DNA from: Candidatus Acidiferrales bacterium
GTDB lineage: Bacteria; Acidobacteriota; Terriglobia; Acidiferrales; UBA7541
Assembly (NCBI GenBank): GCA_030038275.1
Contig: JASHPG010000145.1
Coordinates: forward strand, 1 to 32,807
Direction: 5' to 3'
Length of the DNA: 32,807 nt
The stretch's first letter is position 1. Every line of letters begins with the position of its first letter. This document shows positions 1 through 9,939 of the stretch, one piece after another. A program made the translations under genes and the position numbers. The notes beneath the pieces were generated by a model. That model was not told the origin of the DNA and did not search any database. It saw only the letters and a list, made by a program, of their open reading frames with translations.

Positions 1-1
1 C

Positions 2-121
2 GACCGAATTTTAGTGCTTGAGGGCGGTCGAATAGCTGAAGAGGGCCCGCACGACGAACTGGTCAGGTTTGGCGGGCGTTACGCGGAAATGTTCGAATTG
101 CAGGCGTCGAATTACAGATGA
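2..121 (+). CDS. ABC exporter ATP-binding domain, C-terminal end (partial)
   Basis: The window opens inside an open frame of 39 codons ending in TGA at 119-121. The residues read [15 protein letters not shown] followed by [18 protein letters not shown], which is the standard tail after the H-loop of an ABC transporter nucleotide-binding domain of the MsbA/exporter type. Such a protein would use ATP to move a lipid, glycan or peptide across the inner membrane. It ends 17 bases before the NdvB-like gene, so the two may be co-transcribed; export of a glucan is one possible link, but the substrate cannot be told from this fragment. Confidence 0.85.
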   Translation, partial: DRILVLEGGRIAEEGPHDELVRFGGRYAEMFELQASNYR

Positions 122-138
122 GGTCAGGACTTTAAAAA

Positions 139-3100
139 ATGGCAACAGTTCCACAATCCCCAGTGAATTCGGGTTCGATCCTTCATCCTGAGCTTCCAGC
201 TAACAATTGCGGCTCGCAACGTGAGTTAGCCCTAGCAGCGGTACCACGCCTAGCTGTATCACCGGATGATGAACTGCTACGCCGAGAGGCGCTTCGGGCT
301 GCGCAGTCATGGCACTTGATGCCCCCCGCTGATGAACACGCGCGCTTCGCGCAGAGACTGTCGATAGCGTCGAAGCAGATTGGCCTCTTCGTCAAGCGCC
401 TTCAAGACTTAATTGCGTCCGGCACGACGTTAAAGGGTGACTGCTCGGCGTTCCTCGGCCACCTGATGGCCATCCGCACCGCGTCGCGCGAGTGCCGACA
501 AGCATTTCGTTCAAAGACGCCTCTTCCATGGGTGCGCGCCGACGCTTCAAAACTCGAGGTTCCCCGCGTCTACGCGCTCTCCACCGGCCTGTTGGATGCG
601 GCTGACGACAACTTCACTGAGTCCCGATTTTTGGTCTTCGCGCAGGCGGTTCAGGAACGGTCGCCGCTCGAGATGAAGGAACTATGGAACCTGAGGGCCT
701 ATCTTGAGTTCGCCCTCCTTGAGCGAATAGCCGAGGTAAGCCAGCATCTGCAGAAGCATTCTTCCTCGCAATTGAGCTTGGGTACGACCAAGAGTTCCAG
801 CAGGCTTCGCCGTTGCGCCGAGAGTCTTCGAACCGTACTAGAATTGAACTGGAAAGAATTGTTCGAGGATATTGACCAGACTGACAAGATTCTTAAGTCG
901 GATCCTCTAGGCACCTACGGCCGTATGGATTTCGAAAGCCGTGACGCGTACCGTGCCGCGGTAGCCAAGCTGGCGGCTCGCTCAGCGCATAGCGAGGCAG
1001 AAGTCGCACGGGAAGCCATCGCGTTGGGCAGGCAGGCTCAAGCGGTTGATACTTTCACCGGCAGAGCGAAAGAGCGTAGAACTCACGTTGGATATTACCT
1101 GGTCGGGCCCGGCCAAGAAACGCTGAAGCAGCGAATCGGCTATAGATCGAGTTTCCTGGAAAAGGTTCGAGGCTTTGCACTCCGCGGGCCGGATTACCTC
1201 TACTTTGTTTCCATTGAGGTCCTAACACTCGTTCTGATGGCGGCCGTATTGTGGGTGATGAGCCCCAAGCCTCCCGCGGCGTGGCTGGTGATCCTGATTT
1301 TGTTACCAGTGCTGGAATGCGGAGTGATGATCACCAACAGTATTGTTACTTCGTTCCTGGCTCCGAAAAAACTCCCGAAACTCGATTTCTCCAAAGGAAT
1401 ACCAAGTCGCTGTGCCACGATCGTCGTGGTGCCGACTCTGCTTACTAGCGAAGCTCAAACGAGAAAAGCGGTCAAAGATTTGGAGATCCGTTTTCTGGGC
1501 AATCGCGACCGGAATTTGCATTTCGCGCTACTTACCGATCCCCCGGATTCCAAAGAGCAATTCGACGAAAAAGACGAATTGGCCGGGCTGTGCTCTGAGT
1601 TGATCGAAGGATTGAACCAGACCTACGCCGGCGGAAAAAGCGGATCGTTTTTTCATTTCCACCGCTCTCGTTCGTTCAATAGCCGCGAAGGCATTTGGAT
1701 GGGCTGGGAGCGAAAACGAGGAAAACTCCTTCAGTTCAACCGTTCCCTAATGGGCCAAGAAGATGCCTTTTCGCTCAAGACGGGGAACCTCCCTTCTCTT
1801 TCAGGCATTCGGTATGTAATCACCCTCGATTTGGACACTCAGCTGCCGCCCGATTCTGCGCCCCGGATGGTCGGTGCCCTCGCTCATCCGTTGAACTCCG
1901 CGGTGATTGACTCGCGGTCTAACGCTGTTGTTGAAGGATATGGAATTCTTCAGCCGCGGGTGGAAATCAGCGTGCAGTCCGCCCACCGATCCCGTTTGGC
2001 CTCCTTGTTCTCCGGAGAAACTGGGCTGGACATCTACACTCGAGCGGTTTCCGACGTTTACCAGGACCTTTTCGGGGAAGCCATCTTCAGCGGAAAGGGG
2101 ATCTACGAGCTGGGGACGTTCCAAACGGTGCTCGACAACCGCTTGCCGTGCAACTCCGTTCTTAGTCATGATCTGATCGAAAGCGCCTACGTACGCGCTG
2201 GCCTCCTGAGCGATGTCGAGGTCGTTGATGATTATCCATCTGCTTTCAGCGCCCTGAACCGCCGAAAACATCGCTGGATGCGCGGCGACTGGCAGGTCAG
2301 TCCCTGGCTTTTCTCCCGTGTGCGGGACGCCGCCGGCCGGATCGCGAGCAATCCGATCAGCCATGTTTCCCGCTGGAAGATTTTCGACAATCTGCGAAGA
2401 GGCTTAACGGACGCGAGCATTTTCGCGGCGCTGCTGTGCGGCTGGTTTGCCATGCCGCAGGATGCGCTCCGGTGGGCGCTTATCGTCGTCGGTCTTCTGC
2501 TGTTCCCGACGTACTTCCGGTTGTCGCTGGGAATTATCAACGCGGGGCACAATCTGCTGTCGCTCGACTTTTGGAAGACGTCCCTTGAAGACTTCAAATC
2601 GAGTCACGAGCGGCTGTTCCTGCGCGTAGCGTTCCTCTGCTATCAAGCGCTGCTAGAGCTTGATGCCGCGGTTCGAACGCTTGTCCGCATGAAGATCACT
2701 CGCCGCAAGATGCTGGAGTGGGAAACCGCGGCGGATGCGGAATCCACCGATCGAGGTACGCATCTCGCGGACCGCTACATTCGAATTGGCGCGATGCTGG
2801 CGGTGGGAATTGGAATATTAATTGCCATCTTCTGTCCCGAGGCCATGCTGGCGTCGCTTCCGCTGCTCGGGCTTTGGGCGATATCTCCCAAAATTATCGC
2901 CTGGCTTAATGAGCCGTCTGGCCCGCGTCAATCGGCCCTTGATGATCGCGATCACGCTCTGATTCGGAACGCTGGCCTGCGCACATGGCGATTCTTCCGC
3001 GAGTTCAGTACCGCCGAGGAAAACTGGCTGGTGCCCGATCTACTGCAAGAGACGCCGCAATTGACAGCTCATCGCATTTCGACCACAAATCTCGGTTTGC

Positions 3101-4785
3101 TGCTCAATGCACGGCTGGCAGCGTACGACTTGGGCCATCTGTCTGCGAGCGAACTTGCGGACGTCACACAGAAAACATTTGAAGCTGTTGAACGGATGCC
3201 AAAGTACAACGGCCAACTTTACAACTGGTACTCCACTCACACGCTGCAGCCGGACCAACCGTTGTTTATATCAACCGTGGACAACGGAAACCTGCTGTGC
3301 AGCCTCTGGACTTTGAAAGAAGGATGCCGGGACATCCTTGCAAGTCCGATTCTTCGGCCCGCCGCGTGGCACAGCGTTCATGATCACGTGGATCTACTTG
3401 AAGAACTTATCCTGGATCAACGCGAAGCGGACGAGCTTCGGCCGGCCATCAATGACTTGCGGCAGCGGATCACGGCCTTATCGCCGGAACTCCCGGATAC
3501 GTTCGAGAAATACGCCACCCTCGACCTGGATATGGCCATCTTCACTGAAAAGATAGCAGGATCTGCCGCTGGCAGCGAGATTCGATGGTGGGCTGGCGAA
3601 CTCCAGTGTCGCGTCAAACAGTTGGTGGGATCCGTCCGAGAATTCACGCCGTGGCTGCTTCCCGATTATACACAGGTTCGGGAGCGCATCGGCATTGCGA
3701 CGCTCCCGGGGCTTTCCGATCTAACGCTTGAATCCTGCCCGAAAGCGTACGCAGCGCTAGAAAAAGCTGTTCATCGCCTCGTTGGAAATTCCGAAACTCC
3801 TGATGTCGTGCGCACAGCAGCGGTTCGGCTCTTGAGGCATTTGGAAGGGGCCGCTTCGGCCGCGAAAACGCTGTCTGACCGGCTGTCCCGCATCGCGCGT
3901 GCCGCCCAGACTTTGGCCGACGGAATGGACTTCAGCATATTTTTCGACGATAAGCGCGAAATGCTCGCGATCGGATACGATGCGAATGCGGGTTCCATCA
4001 GCAAGTGGCACTACGATCTGCTTCCGTCAGAAGCGCGCTCGGCGGCGTTTGGCGGCATCGCGCAGGGATCGATCCCGCATAAGACGTGGTTCCGCTTGGG
4101 TCGATTCCACGGATCGCATGATGGCGAACCGGTTCTGTACTCCTGGGCAGGAACGATGTTCGAGTATTTGATGCCTTGTCTCTGGATGCGTTCGCATCGG
4201 AACTCATTGCTTGAGCGAAGTGCCAGAACCGCAGTTCGGGTGCAGCGGAAATTCGCCGAAGAAAAGGGCGGTATTCCTTGGGGAGTATCCGAGTGCGCCT
4301 GCAATGAATACACCCAAGACGGCCACTACGTGTACCACGCCTTCGGCGTGCCGGCCCTGGCTTTGCACCGGGACGAATACTCAACCGACTTGGTCGTCGC
4401 TCCCTACGCGACGTTTCTGGCTATGATCGTCGAGCCTGTTGCGGCAGCACGCAATCTTGCCAGAATGAAGAGTATGGGCTGGCTTGGCGCCTACGGGTTT
4501 TACGACGCAATCGACTTCACACCGCACCGGGTATCGCAAGGCAAACAGCACGAGATCGTTCGCACCTGGATGGCTCATCACCAGGGTATGAGCCTCGTGG
4601 CCATCTCAAACGCTCTATGCGACTTCGCGATGCAGCGGCGTTTTCACGCAGATTCCAGGGTCGCCGCAGCAGAACGCGTGCTACATGAGAAGGCTCCTCG
4701 CGTCCTTCCAGCTTGGGAACAGGAAATCATCGAAGCTTTCCGGCCAGCCGGAACGCCCGCCGAACCTGCGAAATCCGCTGCCTAG
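139..4785 (+). CDS. Cyclic beta-1,2-glucan synthase-like GT84/glycoamylase protein, lacking the GH94 region
   Basis: This 1548-residue protein follows the NdvB/Chv-B plan over most of its length. It has a soluble N-terminal region, two hydrophobic segments around residues 355-405, and a cytoplasmic family-84 glucosyltransferase region with a DxD pair at D564/D566 (LDLDTQLPPDSAPR) and an RRKHRWMRGDWQ motif. Further membrane segments lie near 765-800 and 884-916. The PF10091 glycoamylase-like region includes WYSTHTLQPDQPLFISTVDNG near residue 1040, then YDLLPSEARSAAF, MFEYLMPCLWM and TWMAHHQGMSL near the end. Known cyclic glucan synthases are about 2800 residues and carry a C-terminal GH94 phosphorylase that trims chain length; that part is absent here and the frame ends cleanly. 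It probably makes a beta-glucan from UDP-glucose at the inner membrane. The start codon has only a weak Shine-Dalgarno sequence (GAGG, 14 bases upstream). Confidence 0.85.
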   Translation: MATVPQSPVNSGSILHPELPANNCGSQRELALAAVPRLAVSPDDELLRREALRAAQSWHLMPPADEHARFAQRLSIASKQIGLFVKRLQDLIASGTTLKGDCSAFLGHLMAIRTASRECRQAFRSKTPLPWVRADASKLEVPRVYALSTGLLDAADDNFTESRFLVFAQAVQERSPLEMKELWNLRAYLEFALLERIAEVSQHLQKHSSSQLSLGTTKSSSRLRRCAESLRTVLELNWKELFEDIDQTDKILKSDPLGTYGRMDFESRDAYRAAVAKLAARSAHSEAEVAREAIALGRQAQAVDTFTGRAKERRTHVGYYLVGPGQETLKQRIGYRSSFLEKVRGFALRGPDYLYFVSIEVLTLVLMAAVLWVMSPKPPAAWLVILILLPVLECGVMITNSIVTSFLAPKKLPKLDFSKGIPSRCATIVVVPTLLTSEAQTRKAVKDLEIRFLGNRDRNLHFALLTDPPDSKEQFDEKDELAGLCSELIEGLNQTYAGGKSGSFFHFHRSRSFNSREGIWMGWERKRGKLLQFNRSLMGQEDAFSLKTGNLPSLSGIRYVITLDLDTQLPPDSAPRMVGALAHPLNSAVIDSRSNAVVEGYGILQPRVEISVQSAHRSRLASLFSGETGLDIYTRAVSDVYQDLFGEAIFSGKGIYELGTFQTVLDNRLPCNSVLSHDLIESAYVRAGLLSDVEVVDDYPSAFSALNRRKHRWMRGDWQVSPWLFSRVRDAAGRIASNPISHVSRWKIFDNLRRGLTDASIFAALLCGWFAMPQDALRWALIVVGLLLFPTYFRLSLGIINAGHNLLSLDFWKTSLEDFKSSHERLFLRVAFLCYQALLELDAAVRTLVRMKITRRKMLEWETAADAESTDRGTHLADRYIRIGAMLAVGIGILIAIFCPEAMLASLPLLGLWAISPKIIAWLNEPSGPRQSALDDRDHALIRNAGLRTWRFFREFSTAEENWLVPDLLQETPQLTAHRISTTNLGLLLNARLAAYDLGHLSASELADVTQKTFEAVERMPKYNGQLYNWYSTHTLQPDQPLFISTVDNGNLLCSLWTLKEGCRDILASPILRPAAWHSVHDHVDLLEELILDQREADELRPAINDLRQRITALSPELPDTFEKYATLDLDMAIFTEKIAGSAAGSEIRWWAGELQCRVKQLVGSVREFTPWLLPDYTQVRERIGIATLPGLSDLTLESCPKAYAALEKAVHRLVGNSETPDVVRTAAVRLLRHLEGAASAAKTLSDRLSRIARAAQTLADGMDFSIFFDDKREMLAIGYDANAGSISKWHYDLLPSEARSAAFGGIAQGSIPHKTWFRLGRFHGSHDGEPVLYSWAGTMFEYLMPCLWMRSHRNSLLERSARTAVRVQRKFAEEKGGIPWGVSECACNEYTQDGHYVYHAFGVPALALHRDEYSTDLVVAPYATFLAMIVEPVAAARNLARMKSMGWLGAYGFYDAIDFTPHRVSQGKQHEIVRTWMAHHQGMSLVAISNALCDFAMQRRFHADSRVAAAERVLHEKAPRVLPAWEQEIIEAFRPAGTPAEPAKSAA

Positions 4786-4871
4786 TTCTTTTCATTTGCG
4801 GCGTTTCGCTCGCCGCGCGTAGCATACCCATAGCGTCTTGGGATCGAGTCGACGCGGGAAAGGCACCACGC

Positions 4872-6431
4872 GTGAGGCTTCGCTATGTGGCAGTTGTTCT
4901 CGGCGCCGTGGCCCTTGTCGCCGCCTTTACTGCCGCTCCGTCTGTCCCCGCGAGAACATATCAGGTGAACGATAAAGCCGCTAACGGGAGCCGCGGCGGC
5001 GGTTTGCACGAGACCATCCACGTGAACCTTCGCGCGCCTAGCCACCCATTCCCTCATTTTTGGGAGCAAATGTTCGGCTCCGGCCGCGCGACTCTAAGTT
5101 TGCGGGCGGATTATCGCCACGACTTGCGAGAGGTTAAAGAAGCGACTGGTTTCCGATATATCCGTTTCCACGGAATCTTCGATCGCGACGTCGGGCTGTA
5201 TAGCGAAGATGCTGACGGCCAACCTGTTTACAACTTTTCATATGTGGACCAGATTTACGACGGTTTACTGGAAAATGGCGTGCGGCCGTTCGTCGAACTA
5301 AGTTTCATGCCGAGAGATTTGGCGGCGCGTCCGATCGAGCAAGCGTTTTGGTATCACCCGATCGTTTCGCCACCAAAGGACTGGAACAAATGGGCGGATC
5401 TCATAACGCACTTCGCCCGTCATCTCGTGCAGCGCTATGGCATAGACGAGGTGTCGCAGTGGTATTTCGAGGTTTGGAATGAACCGAATTTGGACTTCTG
5501 GGCGGGCGAGCCAAAGCAGGGATCGTACTATCACCTGTATGACGTTACAGCCCGCGCGCTCAAATCCGTAAGTCCGCGCCTGCGAGTGGGCGGACCGGCA
5601 ACAGCTCAAGCTGCCTGGGTTGACAGCTTCATTCGTCACACTGTAAGCGAGCATGTGCCGGTCGATTTCGTTTCCACTCACGTGTACGGAAATGATTCGC
5701 CCGAAAACGTGCTAGGCACGAACGAGCCGGTGTCCCGCGCGCAAATGGTCTGCCGTGCCGCGCAAAAAGTTCACAGTCAGGTGAAAGCGTCCGCACTCCC
5801 GAATCTGCCCATCATTTGGAGCGAATACAACGCGAGCTACAAAAATGAACCTGATGTCACGGACTCGCTCTTCATGGGGCCTTGGATCGCAAACACAATC
5901 CGCGAATGCGACGGCCTTACCGACATGATGTCGTATTGGACGTTTTCCGACGTATTTGAAGAACAGGGCATCGTGAAAAAGCCGTTTTACGGCGGGTACG
6001 GACTGATTGCCGAAGACAGTCTGCCGAAACCTTCGTTCAATGCTTTCAAACTGCTTCACAAGCTCGGCGATTTACGCATTGCGCTCGATTCTGATTCAGC
6101 CCTACTGACCCGGCGAAGAGATGGCACCTGGGGCATGGCTGTGTGGAACCTGTTTCCGCCGGAGCAGAAGGGTGAGTCGAAGTCTGTGACGATCGGGCTC
6201 GATGGAATGGCCGGCAGAACGCCAGTATTAATATCTCGCCTGGACGCCTCCCACGGATCCTTGCTACGAGCCTATGCGGATATGGGCAGCCCCGACTATC
6301 CCACTAGGAAGCAGATTGCTGAACTCCAGCACGCTGCGGAACTGCCTCCTCCCGAAAAAACCGCCTTCACTGATGGCAAATTGGATCTTGTGATTCCTCG
6401 GCAAGGACTCGTTCTGCTGGAATTCAAGTGA
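4872..6431 (+). CDS. Secreted GH39 family glycosidase (beta-xylosidase-like)
   Basis: The frame is open from inside the previous gene, but the start is best placed at the GTG at 4872: a GGAAAGG Shine-Dalgarno lies about 9 bases before it and a signal peptide follows (RLRYVAVVLGAVALVAAFTAAPSVPA). The mature enzyme is a TIM-barrel glycosidase of clan A, family 39. The acid/base glutamate is E204 in WNEPN and the likely nucleophile is E318 in IIWSEYN. YIRFHGIFDRD and VRPFVELSFMP are typical barrel strands. Family members cleave beta-xylosides or related glycosides such as iduronides, so the real substrate is uncertain. It sits behind the glucan synthase-like gene and converges on a glycoamylase-like gene, which points to envelope or plant polysaccharide turnover. 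About 519 residues, usual for the family. Confidence 0.85.
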   Translation: MRLRYVAVVLGAVALVAAFTAAPSVPARTYQVNDKAANGSRGGGLHETIHVNLRAPSHPFPHFWEQMFGSGRATLSLRADYRHDLREVKEATGFRYIRFHGIFDRDVGLYSEDADGQPVYNFSYVDQIYDGLLENGVRPFVELSFMPRDLAARPIEQAFWYHPIVSPPKDWNKWADLITHFARHLVQRYGIDEVSQWYFEVWNEPNLDFWAGEPKQGSYYHLYDVTARALKSVSPRLRVGGPATAQAAWVDSFIRHTVSEHVPVDFVSTHVYGNDSPENVLGTNEPVSRAQMVCRAAQKVHSQVKASALPNLPIIWSEYNASYKNEPDVTDSLFMGPWIANTIRECDGLTDMMSYWTFSDVFEEQGIVKKPFYGGYGLIAEDSLPKPSFNAFKLLHKLGDLRIALDSDSALLTRRRDGTWGMAVWNLFPPEQKGESKSVTIGLDGMAGRTPVLISRLDASHGSLLRAYADMGSPDYPTRKQIAELQHAAELPPPEKTAFTDGKLDLVIPRQGLVLLEFK

Positions 6432-6455
6432 CGATCTGAGGCGTGCGACGCAGCC

Positions 6456-7817
6456 TTATCCTTTGAATTGATACCTGGGACCATTGGGCTGAAAACCGGC
6501 GCGCTGCATTCCTCGTCGCGCTTCGGGGTTTTTCATGAACGTGTTCCACACGAATCCCGAGCGCGCGTTTTCCGCCATGACCATCGTGATTCCAGTGTCA
6601 ATTCCGATCACGTCCGTGTCGTACCAGTTCGTTAGAGGATTAAACGCGTCCACAAACCCGTAGCGGCACCAACCGCGCGCGCCGTATTTGTCCTTGATCG
6701 TCTGCAAAACTTTAACCGTTTGCTGTGGCAGGAATGGGAGCGAGCCTCCCGCGGCACAAGGAACCACCGTCCCGTCGATTGGACCAGTAGCCGGAGGGCC
6801 GCCCCAAACCACGTATCCGTTCACTGAATCCGACGCGGTAATTCCCCAGAGTTCGTCCGAATAGTCGGAAAACTGGCCGTGCAGGTCCAGGCAAAACCGC
6901 TTATGAGCCTCGGTGGCAAGGATCGAGTTCTGAAAGTAATCGGCGTAATGGTCATGTCTCTCACGAAAATCGAACCACGCCTGCGAGTACTGATGAATGA
7001 AGAGCGGAGCGAATGACCCGATATAGCGAATGCCGTCGTAAACGAACGGCACGCGTTTCCAGGCGTCCCAGCTATCGGCGGGCAGCGGGTACGTTGCTGA
7101 TCCAAGCCCTAGCAGATACATCATCATTAATTCGCTGTAGTCGCTCCAGCGGCTTGGCAGAAAACCTGTTTCCGGCGTCCAGCCGTGAGATAAGACGCTC
7201 GTGTCCTCCGAAAGCCATGTCCATTCCACCCGGTCGAAAATCAGGTGCCCGAGTTCCTTGATCTCCCACTCGTCGAAGTGCTGGCGGCAGGTCAACACTC
7301 CACACAGCAAAATCGCAGTGTCGATCGACGAAACCTCGGAATCGAACTGCCGCTCGGCGGTATTTATGTTTGCCCAGTGATAGAAAAACCCGCGGTGATT
7401 CGGCAGTTTCTTCCATAGGAATCGCAAGGTATTTAGCACTCTGTCCCGCGCCTGTTCGTGCGCAATGTAATTTCGCGCATCCGCGATACAGATGGCAGTC
7501 AGTCCGAAACCAACGGCCGCGATGCTACTCAGGGAACTCTGCTTGCCCGTAATGACGTTGGCGCGATCCCTCACCAGGCCGGTCTGAGGATTGGCCTGCT
7601 CCCAGAAGAATCCAAAACTGCTGCGTTCGACCGTGTCGAGGAATGCGTCCTGCTCAGGCGTAAGCGGACTTTGGTCCGGAAGCGGCGTAAACGGCTTTGT
7701 CGCGATGGCTTGATGCTTGTTGTCCACGGCTCCAGCGAACGCCGCGCTCAGCGCACCCGTTAACGGTAAGCAGGCCCCGGCGCGGAGGCCTTGCGCCAAA
7801 AACTTGCGTCTAGTCAT
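6456..7817 (-). CDS. Tat-exported glycoamylase-like (PF10091) enzyme
   Basis: The start is set at the ATG at 7817, giving MTRRKFLAQGLRAGA, a twin-arginine signal (RRKFL) followed by a hydrophobic stretch. A TATAAT box lies at 7849-7854 on this strand, too close to allow the further upstream ATGs a normal leader. The mature part begins TPEQDAFLDTVERSSFGFFWEQANP and continues to WYDTDVIGIDTGITMVMAENARSG and FVWNTFMKNPEA, the pattern of stand-alone glycoamylase-like proteins that are often annotated as beta-glucosidase or glucoamylase. The same fold is fused to the glucan synthase-like gene 4 kb away, so this may be a periplasmic partner acting on the same glucan. The substrate is not known. It is convergent with the GH39 gene, with 24 bases between the stops. 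Confidence 0.85.
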   Translation of the reverse strand: MTRRKFLAQGLRAGACLPLTGALSAAFAGAVDNKHQAIATKPFTPLPDQSPLTPEQDAFLDTVERSSFGFFWEQANPQTGLVRDRANVITGKQSSLSSIAAVGFGLTAICIADARNYIAHEQARDRVLNTLRFLWKKLPNHRGFFYHWANINTAERQFDSEVSSIDTAILLCGVLTCRQHFDEWEIKELGHLIFDRVEWTWLSEDTSVLSHGWTPETGFLPSRWSDYSELMMMYLLGLGSATYPLPADSWDAWKRVPFVYDGIRYIGSFAPLFIHQYSQAWFDFRERHDHYADYFQNSILATEAHKRFCLDLHGQFSDYSDELWGITASDSVNGYVVWGGPPATGPIDGTVVPCAAGGSLPFLPQQTVKVLQTIKDKYGARGWCRYGFVDAFNPLTNWYDTDVIGIDTGITMVMAENARSGFVWNTFMKNPEARRGMQRAGFQPNGPRYQFKG

Positions 7818-7980
7818 TTTCCGCAAAAAGGGACGGACCATCTGTAAAATTATAGCCGTGGTTTCGTGCCAGAGAAGCATGAAAGGAATGTTTCGGGATA
7901 ACTATTTGTCACTTCCTCGCATGCTGAGAACCTCGCCCCGTCCTCGTCTTGCTGATATCCTTCAAGCAAGGCCGATTTGA

Positions 7981-8976
7981 ATGCGCAGCCGTAGCCGTAT
8001 TGCAATATCGATAGCGATCCTCGCGGCGGGTGGTATGGCCGCTGGCCTCGTTGAAACCGTTTGGCTGCACCGAGCCAGACATATCGTTATGGAGGGCGCG
8101 GTTCTCAAGCAAGCTTCAGACGTAAACAAGCGCTCTCCGATCGCGGATGTCCAGGTAAGCGTCCAGGGCTCCGCTGTTCCCATCGTCGCAAAGACGAATT
8201 TTTCGGGATTTTTTAAGCTCGAGCTGCCGCTTGGCGTCCGTGCCGGAGAATCTGTCGTGTTGCAATTCCGGCATCCGGATTACCGGCCCTTGAACGCAAC
8301 CGAGGTCATCGGCCCTCAACTCTACCTCATCAGCATGATGCCGCTGCCCACTCCCAATCCCAACGTGGCGCCCGCCGGACCCCCCGTAAAAATTTCGAAC
8401 CTGCGAGTACGCTACACCACTCAGATCCAGACCGACGTAAACGTGGGAAGCGAGGTAACCACTTTCGAAGTAAAAAATGAGGCGAATATTCCTTGCGGGG
8501 GTCGCAAACCATGCTCGCCAGACGGTCTCTGGAAGGCAAGCATCGGCACGGCTAGTCTCGATGCGGGTGAAAGCAACGTCTTTGAAAACGCCAGAGTCTC
8601 TTGCATCGCTGGTCCCTGCCCTTTCACAAAAATTATCAAGGACAATTACTCCCAAACCAGCCGGCAGATCAGCGTCTCGGTGCTCGACTGGTCTGGAACG
8701 ACGACCTTCCTGATGCAAGCCGAAGTCTTCCGCCGCGAAATCAGCAATTCAGTCCGCGAGCTCTACCCTGTGGAGTTCGGCGATTCGATCAACTTTAGCC
8801 TTCCCCCGCCGGCGGAAGGCCCATCTTTTGAAGCGGAAGTGAATTCCGTCGAAACCGTTTTCCCATTGGGACCGAGTCCAATGCTGCCTTGGGCAAATTG
8901 CAACGTGCAGGTGGCGAAAAGCCAATCGAAAAGCTACCGATGCGAATTAAAAGCTGGCTTCGCGGTTGCCCACTGA
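7981..8976 (+). CDS. Exported protein with carboxypeptidase-regulatory-like domain
   Basis: The 331-residue product starts with a basic run and a hydrophobic segment (IAISIAILAAGGMAAGLVETV), a signal peptide or membrane anchor. Residues about 36-115 (IADVQVSVQGS, then TNFSGFFKLELPLGVRAGESVVLQFRHPDYRP) read as a carboxypeptidase regulatory-like beta-sandwich, common in acidobacterial secreted proteins. The rest is not recognised, but it has spaced cysteines (PCGGRKPC, VSCIAGPCPF, NCNVQ and YRCEL) that could form disulfides outside the cytoplasm. It is divergent from the glycoamylase-like gene, sharing the 163-base region between them. No enzymatic motif is seen, so the role is unknown; cell-surface or outer-membrane association is an inference. 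Confidence 0.7.
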   Translation: MRSRSRIAISIAILAAGGMAAGLVETVWLHRARHIVMEGAVLKQASDVNKRSPIADVQVSVQGSAVPIVAKTNFSGFFKLELPLGVRAGESVVLQFRHPDYRPLNATEVIGPQLYLISMMPLPTPNPNVAPAGPPVKISNLRVRYTTQIQTDVNVGSEVTTFEVKNEANIPCGGRKPCSPDGLWKASIGTASLDAGESNVFENARVSCIAGPCPFTKIIKDNYSQTSRQISVSVLDWSGTTTFLMQAEVFRREISNSVRELYPVEFGDSINFSLPPPAEGPSFEAEVNSVETVFPLGPSPMLPWANCNVQVAKSQSKSYRCELKAGFAVAH

Positions 8977-9306
8977 CGGGATTTCGTCTGCCCGTTTCGA
9001 GATCCCAATGAATCCCAATATCCTTGGCTTTTTCGCGGCATTCAAACACACGAGTCACAAGTGCCCCGCCGTAAGTCCTTGAATTTGTCGGGCATACAAC
9101 GACGCATATCAGGTGTTTACCTGAGCAGGTATGACGGGGTTCTCTGCCTTGAGCCAAATGCTGCCAGAATGGTACTCAACTTAGAACGTCGGCTTGGGCT
9201 CGCTAAAACAGGGCCGACTGGACTGCATGCGCTTTAGAGTTTCGAGTTACAGCTTTCGTGACGAGACAGACAGTTCGAGTACCACCCGCTAAGGAGTCAA
9301 CGAACA
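8977..9306. other. Intergenic region before the response regulator
   Basis: No credible gene is seen on either strand in this 330-base gap. It must contain the response regulator promoter, but I cannot pick a convincing -35/-10 pair. The only clear signal is the Shine-Dalgarno AAGGAG at 9291-9296. Confidence 0.5.
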
Positions 9307-9939
9307 ATGTCAATCCGCGTCGTACTTGCTGACGACCACGTCTTGGTTCGAGAAAGCCTGAGATCGCTTCTTGAGCGCGAAGGCTTTCAAATTGTCGCGG
9401 AGGCCGCCGAAGGACAGGAAGCCTTGCGTCAGATCGAACTACAACGCCCCGATATCGTCGTCATGGATATTGCCATGCCAGTCTTGAATGGACTCGAAGC
9501 GGCCCGCACCATTAGCCGCTCCTTTCCTAAGATCAAAACGATTCTCCTCACTCAGCATGACGAAGAGCAATACCTGTCTGAAGCGCTGGATGCCGGGGTA
9601 AAAGGGTACGTCCTTAAAAGTCAGGCCGCGCGCGATTTGGTTCAGGCGATGCGACAGGTTTCCGGCGGCGAAATTTACCTCAGCCCTGGAGTTTCAAGGG
9701 CTCTGCTCGAAGCGTACCGCTCCAAGTCGAAGAAGCCCGCTGACTCGCTCACTCCTCGTGAACGCCAGGTGCTGCAATTAATCGCCGAGGGCAAATCTAC
9801 AAAAGACGTTGCCTCCGTGCTCGGGATCTCCGTGAAAACCGCCGAATCCCACCGCACGCGGCTCATGCAGAAGCTGGATATCCACGAAACCGCCAGCCTG
9901 GTCCGCTACGCCGTTCGCCGAGGTATGGTGCAGCCTTAA
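9307..9939 (+). CDS. NarL/FixJ-family response regulator (orphan)
   Basis: The 210-residue protein has a complete receiver domain: acidic pair D9/D10, phosphoacceptor D54 in VVMDIAMP, T82 and K104. After a short linker comes a LuxR-type helix-turn-helix (LTPRERQVLQLIAEGKSTKDVASVLGI and ESHRTRLMQKL, about residues 143-195). It should bind DNA as a dimer when phosphorylated. A strong AAGGAG lies 10 bases before the ATG. No histidine kinase is next to it in this window, so its partner is encoded elsewhere or it is fed by an unlinked kinase. Neighbouring genes are exported proteins, but nothing shows they are its targets. Confidence 0.95.
   Translation: MSIRVVLADDHVLVRESLRSLLEREGFQIVAEAAEGQEALRQIELQRPDIVVMDIAMPVLNGLEAARTISRSFPKIKTILLTQHDEEQYLSEALDAGVKGYVLKSQAARDLVQAMRQVSGGEIYLSPGVSRALLEAYRSKSKKPADSLTPRERQVLQLIAEGKSTKDVASVLGISVKTAESHRTRLMQKLDIHETASLVRYAVRRGMVQP

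Noticed and set aside
6432-6455. Bidirectional terminator between the convergent GH39 and glycoamylase-like genes
   Set aside because: AGGC/GCCT and GCGT/ACGC pairings compete within 20 bases and the T-rich tail is poor; too weak to call.
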